This document shows positions 1 to 7,068 of a DNA stretch of 13,378 bases, piece after piece. Position 1 is the first letter of the stretch; every line of letters starts with the position of its first letter. The notes under the pieces were generated by a model that made no database searches, was not told the DNA's origin, and saw only the letters and a list, made by a program, of their open reading frames with translations. Origin of the DNA: Spirochaetia bacterium. Lineage in GTDB: Bacteria > Spirochaetota > Spirochaetia > JABMQR01. The position numbers were made by a program, and so were the translations under genes. The stretch spans positions 1-13,378 of the forward strand of contig JADHUD010000035.1 of NCBI GenBank assembly GCA_016784705.1, given 5' to 3'.

Positions 1-56
1 CCTGAAAAATAGTGCGCGTCAGGAGATATTATGTCACAAATTGCTGAATTAGTCAC
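1..56 (-). CDS. Possible start of a next gene in the polysaccharide operon (3' part outside window)
   Basis: One base after the phosphatase stop codon, a GTG (bases 56-54, minus strand) opens a frame that stays open to the window edge and begins MTNSAICDIISPDAHYF. The close spacing would suit translational coupling. No Shine-Dalgarno sequence precedes it, and 18 codons are too few to prove coding or name a family. It is recorded only because the operon would be expected to continue here. Confidence 0.22.
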   Translation of the reverse strand, partial: MTNSAICDIISPDAHYFS

Positions 57-57
57 G

Positions 58-687
58 TTATAGATTAAAAATAGTTTTTGTCTTTGCCATAATCTCAGGA
101 TATTCATAAAAAACTTCGAGATTAACGGGGGTCCTTCTTGCTATTCCGTGGTTATCAGTAGCTATGAAGTCGACCCAGTTTTCCTTGAAATACTGATCCG
201 CGCCGCCATTCTCGACTCCCTGAATATTCACCTGAAAATAGACTCCCATTTCCCGCAGTCTTAAAGCGGTGGGAGATGTTACAGAAAGCCACGAAAAACG
301 CTCAACATGAGCAAGAATGATAATAAACCCTTCCAACTGCAGCTTAAAAATCCTGTCCAGCAGAAAAAGAGGTTCTACCCGCATAGATGTTTCAACAAGC
401 AGGAATTTACCGAGAAATGGTATAAACTTTGATTCTTCGGGGCCAATATAGAGCTCAGAGCCTAGAATCGCCTCTATTCCATAACTGCCGGCAACTGTTT
501 TAAACCAGGTATATGAATCTCTTATCTTAAGTATATTTGTTTTTACAAAAGGGTTGGCCAGATGCGGTGTACACACAATATGCGTTATACCAGCACTTTT
601 ATAGAGGGATAACATAGTTTTAGCCTCTTCCTCAGTCTGCACTCCGTCATCAATACCTGGAAGAAGATGTGAATGAATATCTATCAT
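58..687 (-). CDS. CpsB/CapC-type PHP-domain tyrosine-protein phosphatase
   Basis: Likely a manganese-dependent cytoplasmic phosphatase that removes phosphate from the tyrosine-rich cluster of the adjacent BY-kinase, as CpsB (Streptococcus) and YwqE (Bacillus) do for their partners. The N-terminus MIDIHSHLLPGIDDG is the family hallmark, with metal ligands H5 and H7. Other likely ligands are H42 in TPH, E78 in GSELY, H127 in AHVER and D178/H180 in ATDNHG, so the PHP active site looks complete. At 209 residues it is shorter than the usual 240-255, mainly in the middle and C-terminal part. The ATG lies 8 bases after the kinase stop codon and lacks a strong Shine-Dalgarno sequence, so translation may be coupled to the kinase. 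Family assignment is secure; the partner is inferred from context. Confidence 0.93.
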   Translation of the reverse strand: MIDIHSHLLPGIDDGVQTEEEAKTMLSLYKSAGITHIVCTPHLANPFVKTNILKIRDSYTWFKTVAGSYGIEAILGSELYIGPEESKFIPFLGKFLLVETSMRVEPLFLLDRIFKLQLEGFIIILAHVERFSWLSVTSPTALRLREMGVYFQVNIQGVENGGADQYFKENWVDFIATDNHGIARRTPVNLEVFYEYPEIMAKTKTIFNL

Positions 688-695
688 ATGCCGGG

Positions 696-3443
696 CTATT
701 CTTTAGTATCCCCCCCCTTCTTTTCGTCCTCTTCCTGCAGCACATCCTGTTCTAACTCAGTAATATAGTCAAAGGGGCTTTTTACTTTAGGACTTTTTTC
801 TTTAGGACTTTTTACTTTAGGACTTTTTTCTTTGGGACTTTTTTCTTTGGGACGCTTAACTGTACTTTTTTCCGTCTGTACTTTTTCTTCCTGCAAATCC
901 GGAACTTCTACTGCCGGCTCCTGCAGCTCTTCGATACTATCAGCTTCATCCTGCCCTTCGACTTCATCATTGACTTCAGCTTTGTCAGCAGCCGGAATAA
1001 TTTCATCCGGAATAATTTCAGAGACAGGCTGATTCTCAATCGTATTCGTTTTCGTTTTCGTTTTCGTTTTCTGCTCAGGTTCAGATGCAGCAGCTTCAGG
1101 TTCTGTTTGTATTACCACTTGGTTCTCATATCCAATGAGATCCTCGGCAGCACCGGTTGAAACCCTTCTTTTTACACGTTTACGCTTTTTACCAAAGACT
1201 TCAGACATTTTTTTCCGATATTTTCTGGTTGATTTCTTGTATTGAGATTTGTAACGCCTCTTCTTATCAGTTACTTTTTCTCCTGAATCGCTGTAATAAT
1301 AGTAGTAGTGATAATAGTGATACGAATCTTCCCGGGTAATATCATTAATTACAATTCCCACAACAGGTATTCCGGAATTACCTATATTTTCTGCCGCAAG
1401 TTTCAATCCATACTTTGATGATTGAGCCGAACGGACAACCATAACAATACCGTCAGATAAACGTGCAGCAATCAGTGCATCAGAGGCTGCAAGAAGCGGT
1501 GGGAGATCTATCAGAATTTTGTCATACTTAGTTCTTAAGAATTTCATCATCTTCAGGAACTTTTCTGAAGTAAGCAAGGCTGTAGGATTGGGCGGCAGGG
1601 GACCGACAGCTAAAAGTTTTAAATTAGGCAGCTCTTCAAGAGGTGTCTGGATAAGGTCATCAAGAGCTACATCCTGCAGCAGGTGATTAACCAGTCCCTT
1701 TTGTGACCGTATTAAACCCATAGCCTTCTCGAGTCTGGGTTTTCTCATGTCCGCATCTATAAGAAGTGTTGAGAGACCATTCTGAGCCATAGCTATACCG
1801 GCATTTGCTATTATGGAAGTTTTCCCCTGTGCCATCTCCGCACTGGTTATACTAATTACTTTCGGTGATTCGACAGTGCTGTATAAGATATTTGTTGAAA
1901 TCAGTTTGTATGCTTCAGACGGAGGAGCTGTCGGATCATTATAGACAATAAGTTCAGGATAACGCTGATTTTCATCAAACAGCAGATGCGGAATACGTCC
2001 AAGTATCGGCAGATCTGGACCAAGTGTTCTGCGAATTGATTCTTCATCCCTGATTGCATCATCAAAGGCTTCCACAAGGAAAACCAGAAGTACTCCAAGA
2101 AAGAGACCCAGCAGCACTCCAATTGCCAGCATCATTTTCTTATTCGGCTTAATTGGATTAACGGGTGTAACAGCCTGATCAATGATAGTAGAGGTTCCGG
2201 TAACTGCAGCCTCAGCAATCTTTGCTTCCTCAAAATTTTCAAGAAGCAGTATGTACAGATTCTGTTTAACGGTAACATCCCGCTGGTGATCAAGCAGCTG
2301 CTGCTCCAGCGCAGGCAATGTTATCATTTTCTCTTCATATCTGTTGCGCAGCTGTGTCAGATAGCTTACATCAATTTCAGCAAGGTATTTCAGGGAATAT
2401 GCATCTGCTAATTCCATCAGTACTAAACGTATATAAGAACTCAACTTCTCTTCATTCTCAAAAACAATTTCGAGAATCTGCTGTTTGAGTTCATTTTCCA
2501 ATCGTACTTTTCTGGTATAAAGCTCATCCTTCCTTGAAGTTTCTATCCCCAGCACCGGATTCTGTGTACTCTGGTAACCGGCAAGCTCTAATTTTGCCCC
2601 TGCCATTTCAGCTCTTATTGATCTGAGTACCGGATCCAGCGAAACCTTTTCATAGAGTACCGGTTTTTTCCCATTTGAAGTAAGAATTTCAGTGAATGCT
2701 TTTATCTTACTCTCGGCTTCTTTTATCTGCAGTGTATAGGGATCAATCTGTTTCTCATAATAGGTAACATTCTCAAGAAGCAGCCTTGCTTCCTCATCAA
2801 GGAGATATATACCTTTCTCTTCTTTGAATTCTCTCAGCAGGTTCTCTGCATCAAGAACAAGCTGTTCTGTTGTACCGATCTGAGACTCAATAAACTCCCT
2901 GCGGACGGTATAAGATTCCTGTGCAAGTTCTTTCAGCATATCGTTATAGACTACAGAGAGCGTATTAGCTAAATTCCGGGCAAGGTTCGGATTCTCATTT
3001 TCCACCGCAATCCGGACAATATTAGTATCTTTAACGGTTGAAACCGAGATCATATTTGATATTGATGTTATAAGACTATTCAGATTAACAGAGTTTTTTG
3101 AACCGGACAGTCTTGTGTAATAATCCATCAAATCAAGATCTTCTATTACTTTCTCAATATTCCTGCGGCTCTTTATCAATTCAACTTCGGTAGATATCCG
3201 TGTTGTGTTCGTACCTCCCTGAAGAGAGAAAATATCTTCAAGAGAACTGCTGCTTTGTGTCGGTTCAACCCACAATGTTGCGCTTGCCTGATATATAGGG
3301 GTTGCTCTGAACAGATAGCCTGCAACAAGCCCAACCACAATAATAAATGTCGCTAACAACCAAAATTTTCTTTTCCTGATAATTCTTAAAATATCTTTCA
3401 AAGAAATTTCATTCTGATTTTCCTGGTATGTCTGCTGGTCCAC
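696..3443 (-). CDS. Wzz/Wzc-like polysaccharide co-polymerase fused to BY-kinase, with long charged tail
   Basis: Inner-membrane protein of 915 residues that should set chain length and drive export of a capsule or exopolysaccharide. Domains: Wzz N-terminal segment about 14-60 with a membrane helix at 27-46; long coiled-coil periplasmic region about 170-415 with PVNPIKPNKK at 427-436; second helix 437-458; cytoplasmic BY-kinase about 505-705. Walker A is SAEMAQGKTS (534-543, K541), Walker A' LLIDADMRKP (560-569) and Walker B ILIDLPP (643-649). A tyrosine cluster at 708-717 holds eight tyrosines, the probable autophosphorylation sites. In Wzc-type kinases this cluster is normally near the end of the protein. 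Here it is followed by a strongly basic stretch (722-760), an acidic stretch (about 766-858), five PKxKS repeats (866-890) and an acidic end. Start is GTG (bases 3443-3441), with AGGGAG at 3451-3456 seven bases upstream. Confidence 0.93.
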   Translation of the reverse strand: MDQQTYQENQNEISLKDILRIIRKRKFWLLATFIIVVGLVAGYLFRATPIYQASATLWVEPTQSSSSLEDIFSLQGGTNTTRISTEVELIKSRRNIEKVIEDLDLMDYYTRLSGSKNSVNLNSLITSISNMISVSTVKDTNIVRIAVENENPNLARNLANTLSVVYNDMLKELAQESYTVRREFIESQIGTTEQLVLDAENLLREFKEEKGIYLLDEEARLLLENVTYYEKQIDPYTLQIKEAESKIKAFTEILTSNGKKPVLYEKVSLDPVLRSIRAEMAGAKLELAGYQSTQNPVLGIETSRKDELYTRKVRLENELKQQILEIVFENEEKLSSYIRLVLMELADAYSLKYLAEIDVSYLTQLRNRYEEKMITLPALEQQLLDHQRDVTVKQNLYILLLENFEEAKIAEAAVTGTSTIIDQAVTPVNPIKPNKKMMLAIGVLLGLFLGVLLVFLVEAFDDAIRDEESIRRTLGPDLPILGRIPHLLFDENQRYPELIVYNDPTAPPSEAYKLISTNILYSTVESPKVISITSAEMAQGKTSIIANAGIAMAQNGLSTLLIDADMRKPRLEKAMGLIRSQKGLVNHLLQDVALDDLIQTPLEELPNLKLLAVGPLPPNPTALLTSEKFLKMMKFLRTKYDKILIDLPPLLAASDALIAARLSDGIVMVVRSAQSSKYGLKLAAENIGNSGIPVVGIVINDITREDSYHYYHYYYYYSDSGEKVTDKKRRYKSQYKKSTRKYRKKMSEVFGKKRKRVKRRVSTGAAEDLIGYENQVVIQTEPEAAASEPEQKTKTKTKTNTIENQPVSEIIPDEIIPAADKAEVNDEVEGQDEADSIEELQEPAVEVPDLQEEKVQTEKSTVKRPKEKSPKEKSPKVKSPKEKSPKVKSPFDYITELEQDVLQEEDEKKGGDTKE
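710..717. repeat. C8/G8 homopolymer near the 3' end of the kinase gene
   Basis: Eight consecutive C on the plus strand encode the two glycines five residues before the kinase stop. Tracts of this length can slip. By my reading, gaining one G ends the protein after two changed residues. Losing one G gives about 20 altered residues and stops inside the phosphatase gene, carrying ribosomes across its start. Confidence 0.8.
777..851 (-). repeat. Five tandem 15-bp repeats encoding PKxKS
   Basis: Five in-frame 15-base units encode PKEKS, PKEKS, PKVKS, PKEKS, PKVKS (residues 866-890 of the kinase). The units differ at only a few bases, which points to recent expansion by slippage or unequal crossover. 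Copy-number change would lengthen or shorten the tail without breaking the frame. Confidence 0.9.
1047..1070 (-). repeat. Four tandem hexamers encoding KT repeats
   Basis: The plus-strand hexamer cgtttt occurs four times in a row, encoding alternating Lys-Thr at about residues 792-799 of the kinase tail. It is a second in-frame simple-sequence repeat in the same low-complexity region. Confidence 0.9.
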
Positions 3444-3524
3444 TCTGCTTCTCCCTGTAGAAGTTGGAAATTACCATGTTACTAATAAACATAATAAATA
3501 ACAATCTGTTACTGAGTATTGAAG

Positions 3525-4565
3525 TTATAAATCAACTTCTTTTTTTCTTATCAGTATTCCATTCTCGGTTGCCACAACCAGTATATCTGAACAATTTTCT
3601 ACTCTTACCGGTATAGTTGTATAGTTGCATAACATGACATTTGATGATTCGTTGAATTCTCCCGGATTACCGGGGAAAAATGTATTTCCCATGGTATCAG
3701 TCTCTAAATAGTTATTTAGAGACTCCCAATTCCCCAAGTCATTCCATGCAAGCTCTTTTGGGGCAGGAATCAACGTCATCTGAGATGCTATGCGCTCCAT
3801 CAAAGCATAGTCAATAGAGATATTCCAACCTGATTCTTTAATTTTTCTATATGCATCAGCTATGGTCACTGCACTTTTCATCATTACAGCTTCAGAAATC
3901 GGTCTGAGAATTTCCGGACAATGTTTTTCAGCGGCTTCAATGAGAACACTTGTTCTCGCTATAAATATTCCGGCATTCCAGAAATAATTACCATCACGTA
4001 AGTACACTTCTGCGGTATCTTTATCAGGTTTTTCCACAAATCCTTTTACTTGATAGGTTGCAAGGGTTCCTTCCATATGATTACCAGCCTGAATATAGCC
4101 ATAGTTTGTTTCAGCTCTGTCAGGCTTTATTCCAATTGTTACCACTTGTCCCGTCTCTGCAGCTACATTAATCGCATGATCAAGAAGATCTCTAAAAACA
4201 TCCTTATCCATTTTGTGGTCTGCCGGCAGGAAACAGAGAACTCTTTCGGTATTATGCAGGGCTTTATGTTCAAAAAGTGCTGCATATAAGATAGCAGCAG
4301 CCGTATTACAACCAAACGGCTCTTCAAGCACATTCACCCGCCGGCCTATCTCAGCTGCTTGTCTATATACTTCTTCGGTATATCGTTTTTCCGGAATTAT
4401 TCCTACATCCATATCAGCGGGGATCCGGTCTATAGCTTCCTGCAGAAGAGCAGTATCTCCTACAAGCTTGAGAAACTGCTTAGGAAATTGTCCTTTCCCG
4501 GTTTGGGATAGCGGCCGAAGACGGGTACCGGCTCCACCTGCCAATATATAAATTTTTGGTTTCAT
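3525..4565 (-). CDS. manC: Mannose-1-phosphate guanylyltransferase (GDP-mannose pyrophosphorylase), single-domain
   Basis: Converts mannose-1-phosphate and GTP to GDP-mannose in the cytoplasm, supplying activated sugar for polysaccharide synthesis. The nucleotidyltransferase signature LAGGAGTRLRPLS is at 8-20, followed by FPKQF (27-31), PFGCNTA (83-89), the metal-site region PADH (114-117), GYI (156-158), VEKP (177-180), NAGIFI (198-203), SIDYALME (250-257) and WNDLGNW (274-280). At 346 residues it matches single-domain enzymes; the isomerase domain of bifunctional ManC proteins (about 470 residues) is absent. The ATG has only a weak ribosome-binding site and lies 41 bases downstream of the sugar kinase gene; the co-polymerase gene follows 81 bases later. 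Guanylyl rather than another nucleotidyl specificity is inferred from overall motif pattern. Symbol follows the usual name for this family. Confidence 0.9.
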   Translation of the reverse strand: MKPKIYILAGGAGTRLRPLSQTGKGQFPKQFLKLVGDTALLQEAIDRIPADMDVGIIPEKRYTEEVYRQAAEIGRRVNVLEEPFGCNTAAAILYAALFEHKALHNTERVLCFLPADHKMDKDVFRDLLDHAINVAAETGQVVTIGIKPDRAETNYGYIQAGNHMEGTLATYQVKGFVEKPDKDTAEVYLRDGNYFWNAGIFIARTSVLIEAAEKHCPEILRPISEAVMMKSAVTIADAYRKIKESGWNISIDYALMERIASQMTLIPAPKELAWNDLGNWESLNNYLETDTMGNTFFPGNPGEFNESSNVMLCNYTTIPVRVENCSDILVVATENGILIRKKEVDL

Positions 4566-4606
4566 TTGCTTATTTTACTGTGGAAGCTGTAAAGCATCAA
4601 GTAAGA

Positions 4607-5836
4607 TTATTCTATTCCTGCTCTTTCCTGCTCTTTATATGCTTTTAGAAGTCTTTGCACCAGGGAAAATTTCATACCTGCTTTTTCTTCCTGCATCACT
4701 CCCCCGATATGGTATCGGGCTGCACCACCAGTGCAAATTCCCAACTGAACAGCTTCAGATAGATTAACAGCTCCTTTTTTTATTCCGCTGGTAAGCTGAG
4801 AAGCTATTGAGGTAATGATTCCGCCTGCAAAATTATCACCGCATCCGGTTGTATCTCCACCTGCCAGACCCGCTGCAATTTCATCATCAACTAAAGATGA
4901 GACAGGCATACTTACAGCTTCCTCTACTTCGAATAATCTATTCCCAGGATCAGCATATCCGCAAACTGGTTTTGCTCCGCAAGTAATAACCGCTGCCTTC
5001 AGACCCCACCTGCGAAATTGAGCAATAGCTTTCTCTACTGAATTCTGCCCGGACAATCTCAGTGCTTCCTCTTTGTCTGTAACAAGCAGATCTATAAACT
5101 CGTAACTTCTCTCACTGCTCCCTAAAGGCCAGTGAGCAGATGGGGATTTTTTCTCATTTAAAAAATCGTAGACTGTTGTAACTATGGAAACAGCTCCATT
5201 GTCAAACGCCTTCTGCAGTAGTTCGGTAAGTTTTTCATGAATAATCGGGGTAAGCCCGGTTCCCCCGAATACAATCATATCTGCTGAAAAAAAGTTTTCC
5301 GGAAGATCCTTTTCGGTAAACAACCCCGCAGATCCGATGGTATTAATAAAAGTCCGCTCACCTCCGCCATCACCTTCATCAAAATCAGGATCAGAGAGAA
5401 CTATAGTCTCTGCAGTACTCTCCTGAATCTCTGTATAGTGAGAAAGAGATATATCAGGAGCACTTTTTTTCAGCCTTTCCAGAATATACTGACCATTCTC
5501 ATCATTCCCATAAAACTGAGAAAATGAGATTTTTACCGCTGTATTCCCCATCATTTGAGACATAGCTATCAGAGCAACTATTGCCGGACCTCCTATATTC
5601 TTCACAGGTTCAACGGCATGTGTGTTGAGGCGATTAATAATCTCATTAAGCGATAGTCCTGACATTGCTTCCAGATCTTCCGTAAAAACCAGCTGCCCGG
5701 GTTTTAACCCGCGGGGATCATCAGGAGTTCTCATCAAACTTTTGAACTCATCAGTTGAAAACGAAATGCCTTGATAAATAGTATCTACAAGACAGCATCC
5801 AGTTGCATGAATGATAAATTTTTGATTTTCCGGCAT
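4607..5836 (-). CDS. PfkB-family carbohydrate/nucleoside kinase
   Basis: Cytoplasmic ATP-dependent kinase of the ribokinase/PfkB fold, substrate unknown. With the start chosen here it has 409 residues. Near the N-terminus is ATGCCLVDTIYQG; the substrate-side GGPA motif is at 82-85; the C-terminal PfkB signature DTTGCGDNFAGG is at 328-339, with D334 as likely catalytic base. About 45 residues separate the first strand from the GGPA region, giving an adenosine-kinase-like length rather than the usual 300-330 of sugar kinases. An in-frame ATG 36 bases upstream (5872-5870) was not used: it has no Shine-Dalgarno sequence, whereas the chosen ATG has GGAGA at 5841-5845. It is first gene of the polysaccharide operon, so a role in making a phosphorylated sugar precursor is plausible but unproven. 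Confidence 0.86.
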   Translation of the reverse strand: MPENQKFIIHATGCCLVDTIYQGISFSTDEFKSLMRTPDDPRGLKPGQLVFTEDLEAMSGLSLNEIINRLNTHAVEPVKNIGGPAIVALIAMSQMMGNTAVKISFSQFYGNDENGQYILERLKKSAPDISLSHYTEIQESTAETIVLSDPDFDEGDGGGERTFINTIGSAGLFTEKDLPENFFSADMIVFGGTGLTPIIHEKLTELLQKAFDNGAVSIVTTVYDFLNEKKSPSAHWPLGSSERSYEFIDLLVTDKEEALRLSGQNSVEKAIAQFRRWGLKAAVITCGAKPVCGYADPGNRLFEVEEAVSMPVSSLVDDEIAAGLAGGDTTGCGDNFAGGIITSIASQLTSGIKKGAVNLSEAVQLGICTGGAARYHIGGVMQEEKAGMKFSLVQRLLKAYKEQERAGIE

Positions 5837-5872
5837 ATTTTCTCCAATTTCATCGTTTCTTATTACCAACAT

Positions 5873-5903
5873 ATAATATGAATGTAATCTTGAAAAGTAT
5901 CAA
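5873..5903 (-). promoter_or_regulatory. Candidate promoter for the polysaccharide operon
   Basis: On the minus strand TTGATA (5903-5898) and TATTAT (5878-5873) are separated by 19 bases, somewhat long for a sigma-70 promoter. Transcription would begin near base 5866, downstream of the rejected ATG at 5872 and upstream of the chosen one at 5836. This agrees with the start-codon choice. Confidence 0.35.
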
Positions 5904-5980
5904 TAGAATTTATTTATCTCCGCCCCTGCCGCTCTTGCCCGGGTTCTATAAAGATACTAGTATACAGGTACGACAATCCT

Positions 5981-6014
5981 ATTTCAGGAGATACTTGATT
6001 TCAGGAGATACTCA
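5981..6014 (+). repeat. Tandem 17-bp duplication carrying two Shine-Dalgarno sites
   Basis: Two copies of a 17-base unit (5981-5997 and 5998-6014) differ only in their last two bases, and each contains AGGAG (5986-5990, 6003-6007). The second is seven bases before the ATG of the TPR gene. The first lies four bases before a TTG (5995) that opens a seven-codon frame whose TGA overlaps that ATG as ATGA. Confidence 0.85.
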
Positions 6015-6869
6015 ATGAAGCCTTCAACAAGAAAAACCCTTGTCATTTCAGCTGTTATCATAATACCATTGTTTCTGCCTATCCCTCCGCTTGCCAGATT
6101 TGGAATCCCCGCTCTTATAATTGTATACTTGCTCTATACCGGTATAGGTACTATCAGATATTTTGCAGGCGTCAGAGCCGGTATCAACAGAGATCATGAC
6201 AAAGCAGTAAAGTATATATTAAAAGCCTCCCGTTCCAAACTTTCAATTGAACGGGGAGCCATAGCGGCTATGCTCCTTCTTAAATACGATAAGCTGGATG
6301 AGGCGGAACAACTCTTTGCTTCTCTTGATCAAATGAAGAAAAGTCCCTCTCAGCAAAAATACTTAAGATCTTATCAGGCTCTCCTCCCCTGGCAGAAGGG
6401 GGACAGGGAGGAGGCAGTCTTACTGTTGGAAAACTTATTGAACAATGATGGTCATTATAGAACTACTCACGTATACAGCACGTTAGGGTATTTCCTTCTG
6501 CATTGCGGAAAACCTGAACGGGCTCTTGAGCTAAACTTAGAAGCGGTTGATTATGATCCGACACCAGATATTCTGGATAATCTGGCAGCAGCATATATTG
6601 CGACAGGTGATTGGGAAAATGCGGAGAGTATCTGTAATAAGGTTACAGATTCAAATCCGGGTTTTTCAGAGGCCTGGTACCATGCAGGAATTATAGCCGA
6701 ACATTTTGGTGATTTTGAGACCGCTTATTCACAGTATAAGAGAGCCCGCAACTCAATTTTCAGCAACCTTTCTCTTCTGAAAAAGGGTATGGTTGATGAA
6801 AAGATAGAGGAAATGCGCCTTAAACTGGAAAAACAGAGCCTGTTAACAGACAGCAATGTTTTCGATTAG
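6015..6869 (+). CDS. Membrane-anchored TPR-repeat protein
   Basis: Protein of 284 residues with two hydrophobic segments at the N-terminus (about 8-25 and 30-50) joined by a short proline-containing turn, then a soluble TPR-like solenoid. Repeats are visible around 78-106, 115-142, 151-182 (GYFLLHCGKPERALELNLEA), 184-216 (LAAAYIATGDWENA) and 218-248. The short loop suggests a hairpin anchor in the inner membrane with the TPR part in the cytoplasm, but topology is inferred. TPR proteins scaffold complexes, so no reaction is implied. It diverges from the polysaccharide operon, with which it could share regulation. Start is set by AGGAG at 6003-6007. No specific family recognised. Confidence 0.85.
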   Translation: MKPSTRKTLVISAVIIIPLFLPIPPLARFGIPALIIVYLLYTGIGTIRYFAGVRAGINRDHDKAVKYILKASRSKLSIERGAIAAMLLLKYDKLDEAEQLFASLDQMKKSPSQQKYLRSYQALLPWQKGDREEAVLLLENLLNNDGHYRTTHVYSTLGYFLLHCGKPERALELNLEAVDYDPTPDILDNLAAAYIATGDWENAESICNKVTDSNPGFSEAWYHAGIIAEHFGDFETAYSQYKRARNSIFSNLSLLKKGMVDEKIEEMRLKLEKQSLLTDSNVFD

Positions 6870-6920
6870 CAGGCCGCAGGCTCCAGGCTGAAACCTGCAG
6901 AAAATCCACGTATAAATTTT

Positions 6921-7068
6921 TATTCTGACCAATGCTTTCACGCAGCAGGATGAAGAAAATCCAAGAATAAAATTTTATTTTTTATTCTGACCAATGCTTT
7001 CACGCAGCAGGATGAAGAAAATCCAAGAATAAAATTTTATTTTTTATTCTGATTTTCTTCATCCTGCT
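6921..7068. repeat. 62-bp tandem repeat array between convergent genes
   Basis: A 62-bp unit occurs at 6944-7005 and again from 7006. The second copy matches for 47 bases and then switches to an inverted arm (7053-7068). A degenerate partial copy precedes it at about 6897-6943, sharing GAAAATCCA, TTTTTATTCTGACCAATGC and the following bases. Each full copy holds a small palindrome of AGAATAAAA and TTTTATTCT. The CCAATGC in each unit resembles the adjoining end of the convergent gene (7070-7076), so the array may have arisen by duplication of that 3' end. No transposase or distinct spacers are present. Confidence 0.88.
7006..7068. other. Long hairpin abutting the stop codon of the beta-barrel gene
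   Basis: An exact 18-base inverted repeat (7006-7023 with 7051-7068) encloses a second exact 9-base one (7026-7034 with 7042-7050), leaving a 2-base bulge and a 7-base loop. The stem totals 27 pairs. The right arm's last base is part of the convergent gene's TGA stop. No U-run follows the stem in either direction, so it is not a classical intrinsic terminator, but it could block 3' exonucleases or act as a bidirectional end signal. Confidence 0.85.

Noticed and set aside
31..63. Plus-strand mini-frame MSQIAELVTL with a good AGGAG site
   Set aside because: Ten codons only, overlapping the end of the phosphatase gene on the other strand; nothing else supports it.
832..1339. Plus-strand open frames opposite the kinase tail and tyrosine cluster
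   Set aside because: They mirror low-complexity codons of the kinase gene, are serine-rich without motifs, and lack ribosome-binding sites; the same reasoning removes the other antisense frames in this window.
4617..4636. Ten-base tandem duplication at the end of the PfkB gene
   Set aside because: Two short copies of CCTGCTCTTT encode Lys/Glu/Gln/Arg residues at the C-terminus; too small to suggest function.
5837..5872. Longer N-terminus for the PfkB kinase from the ATG at 5872
   Set aside because: No ribosome-binding site there; the ATG at 5836 has GGAGA upstream and lies downstream of the candidate promoter's start.
6870..6900. Intrinsic terminator after the membrane TPR gene
   Set aside because: GCAGG and CCTGC can pair around 13 bases, but the stem is only five pairs and no T-run follows.
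6921..7068. CRISPR array
   Set aside because: The 62-bp units are directly adjacent with no unique spacers, there are only two full copies, and no cas gene is near.
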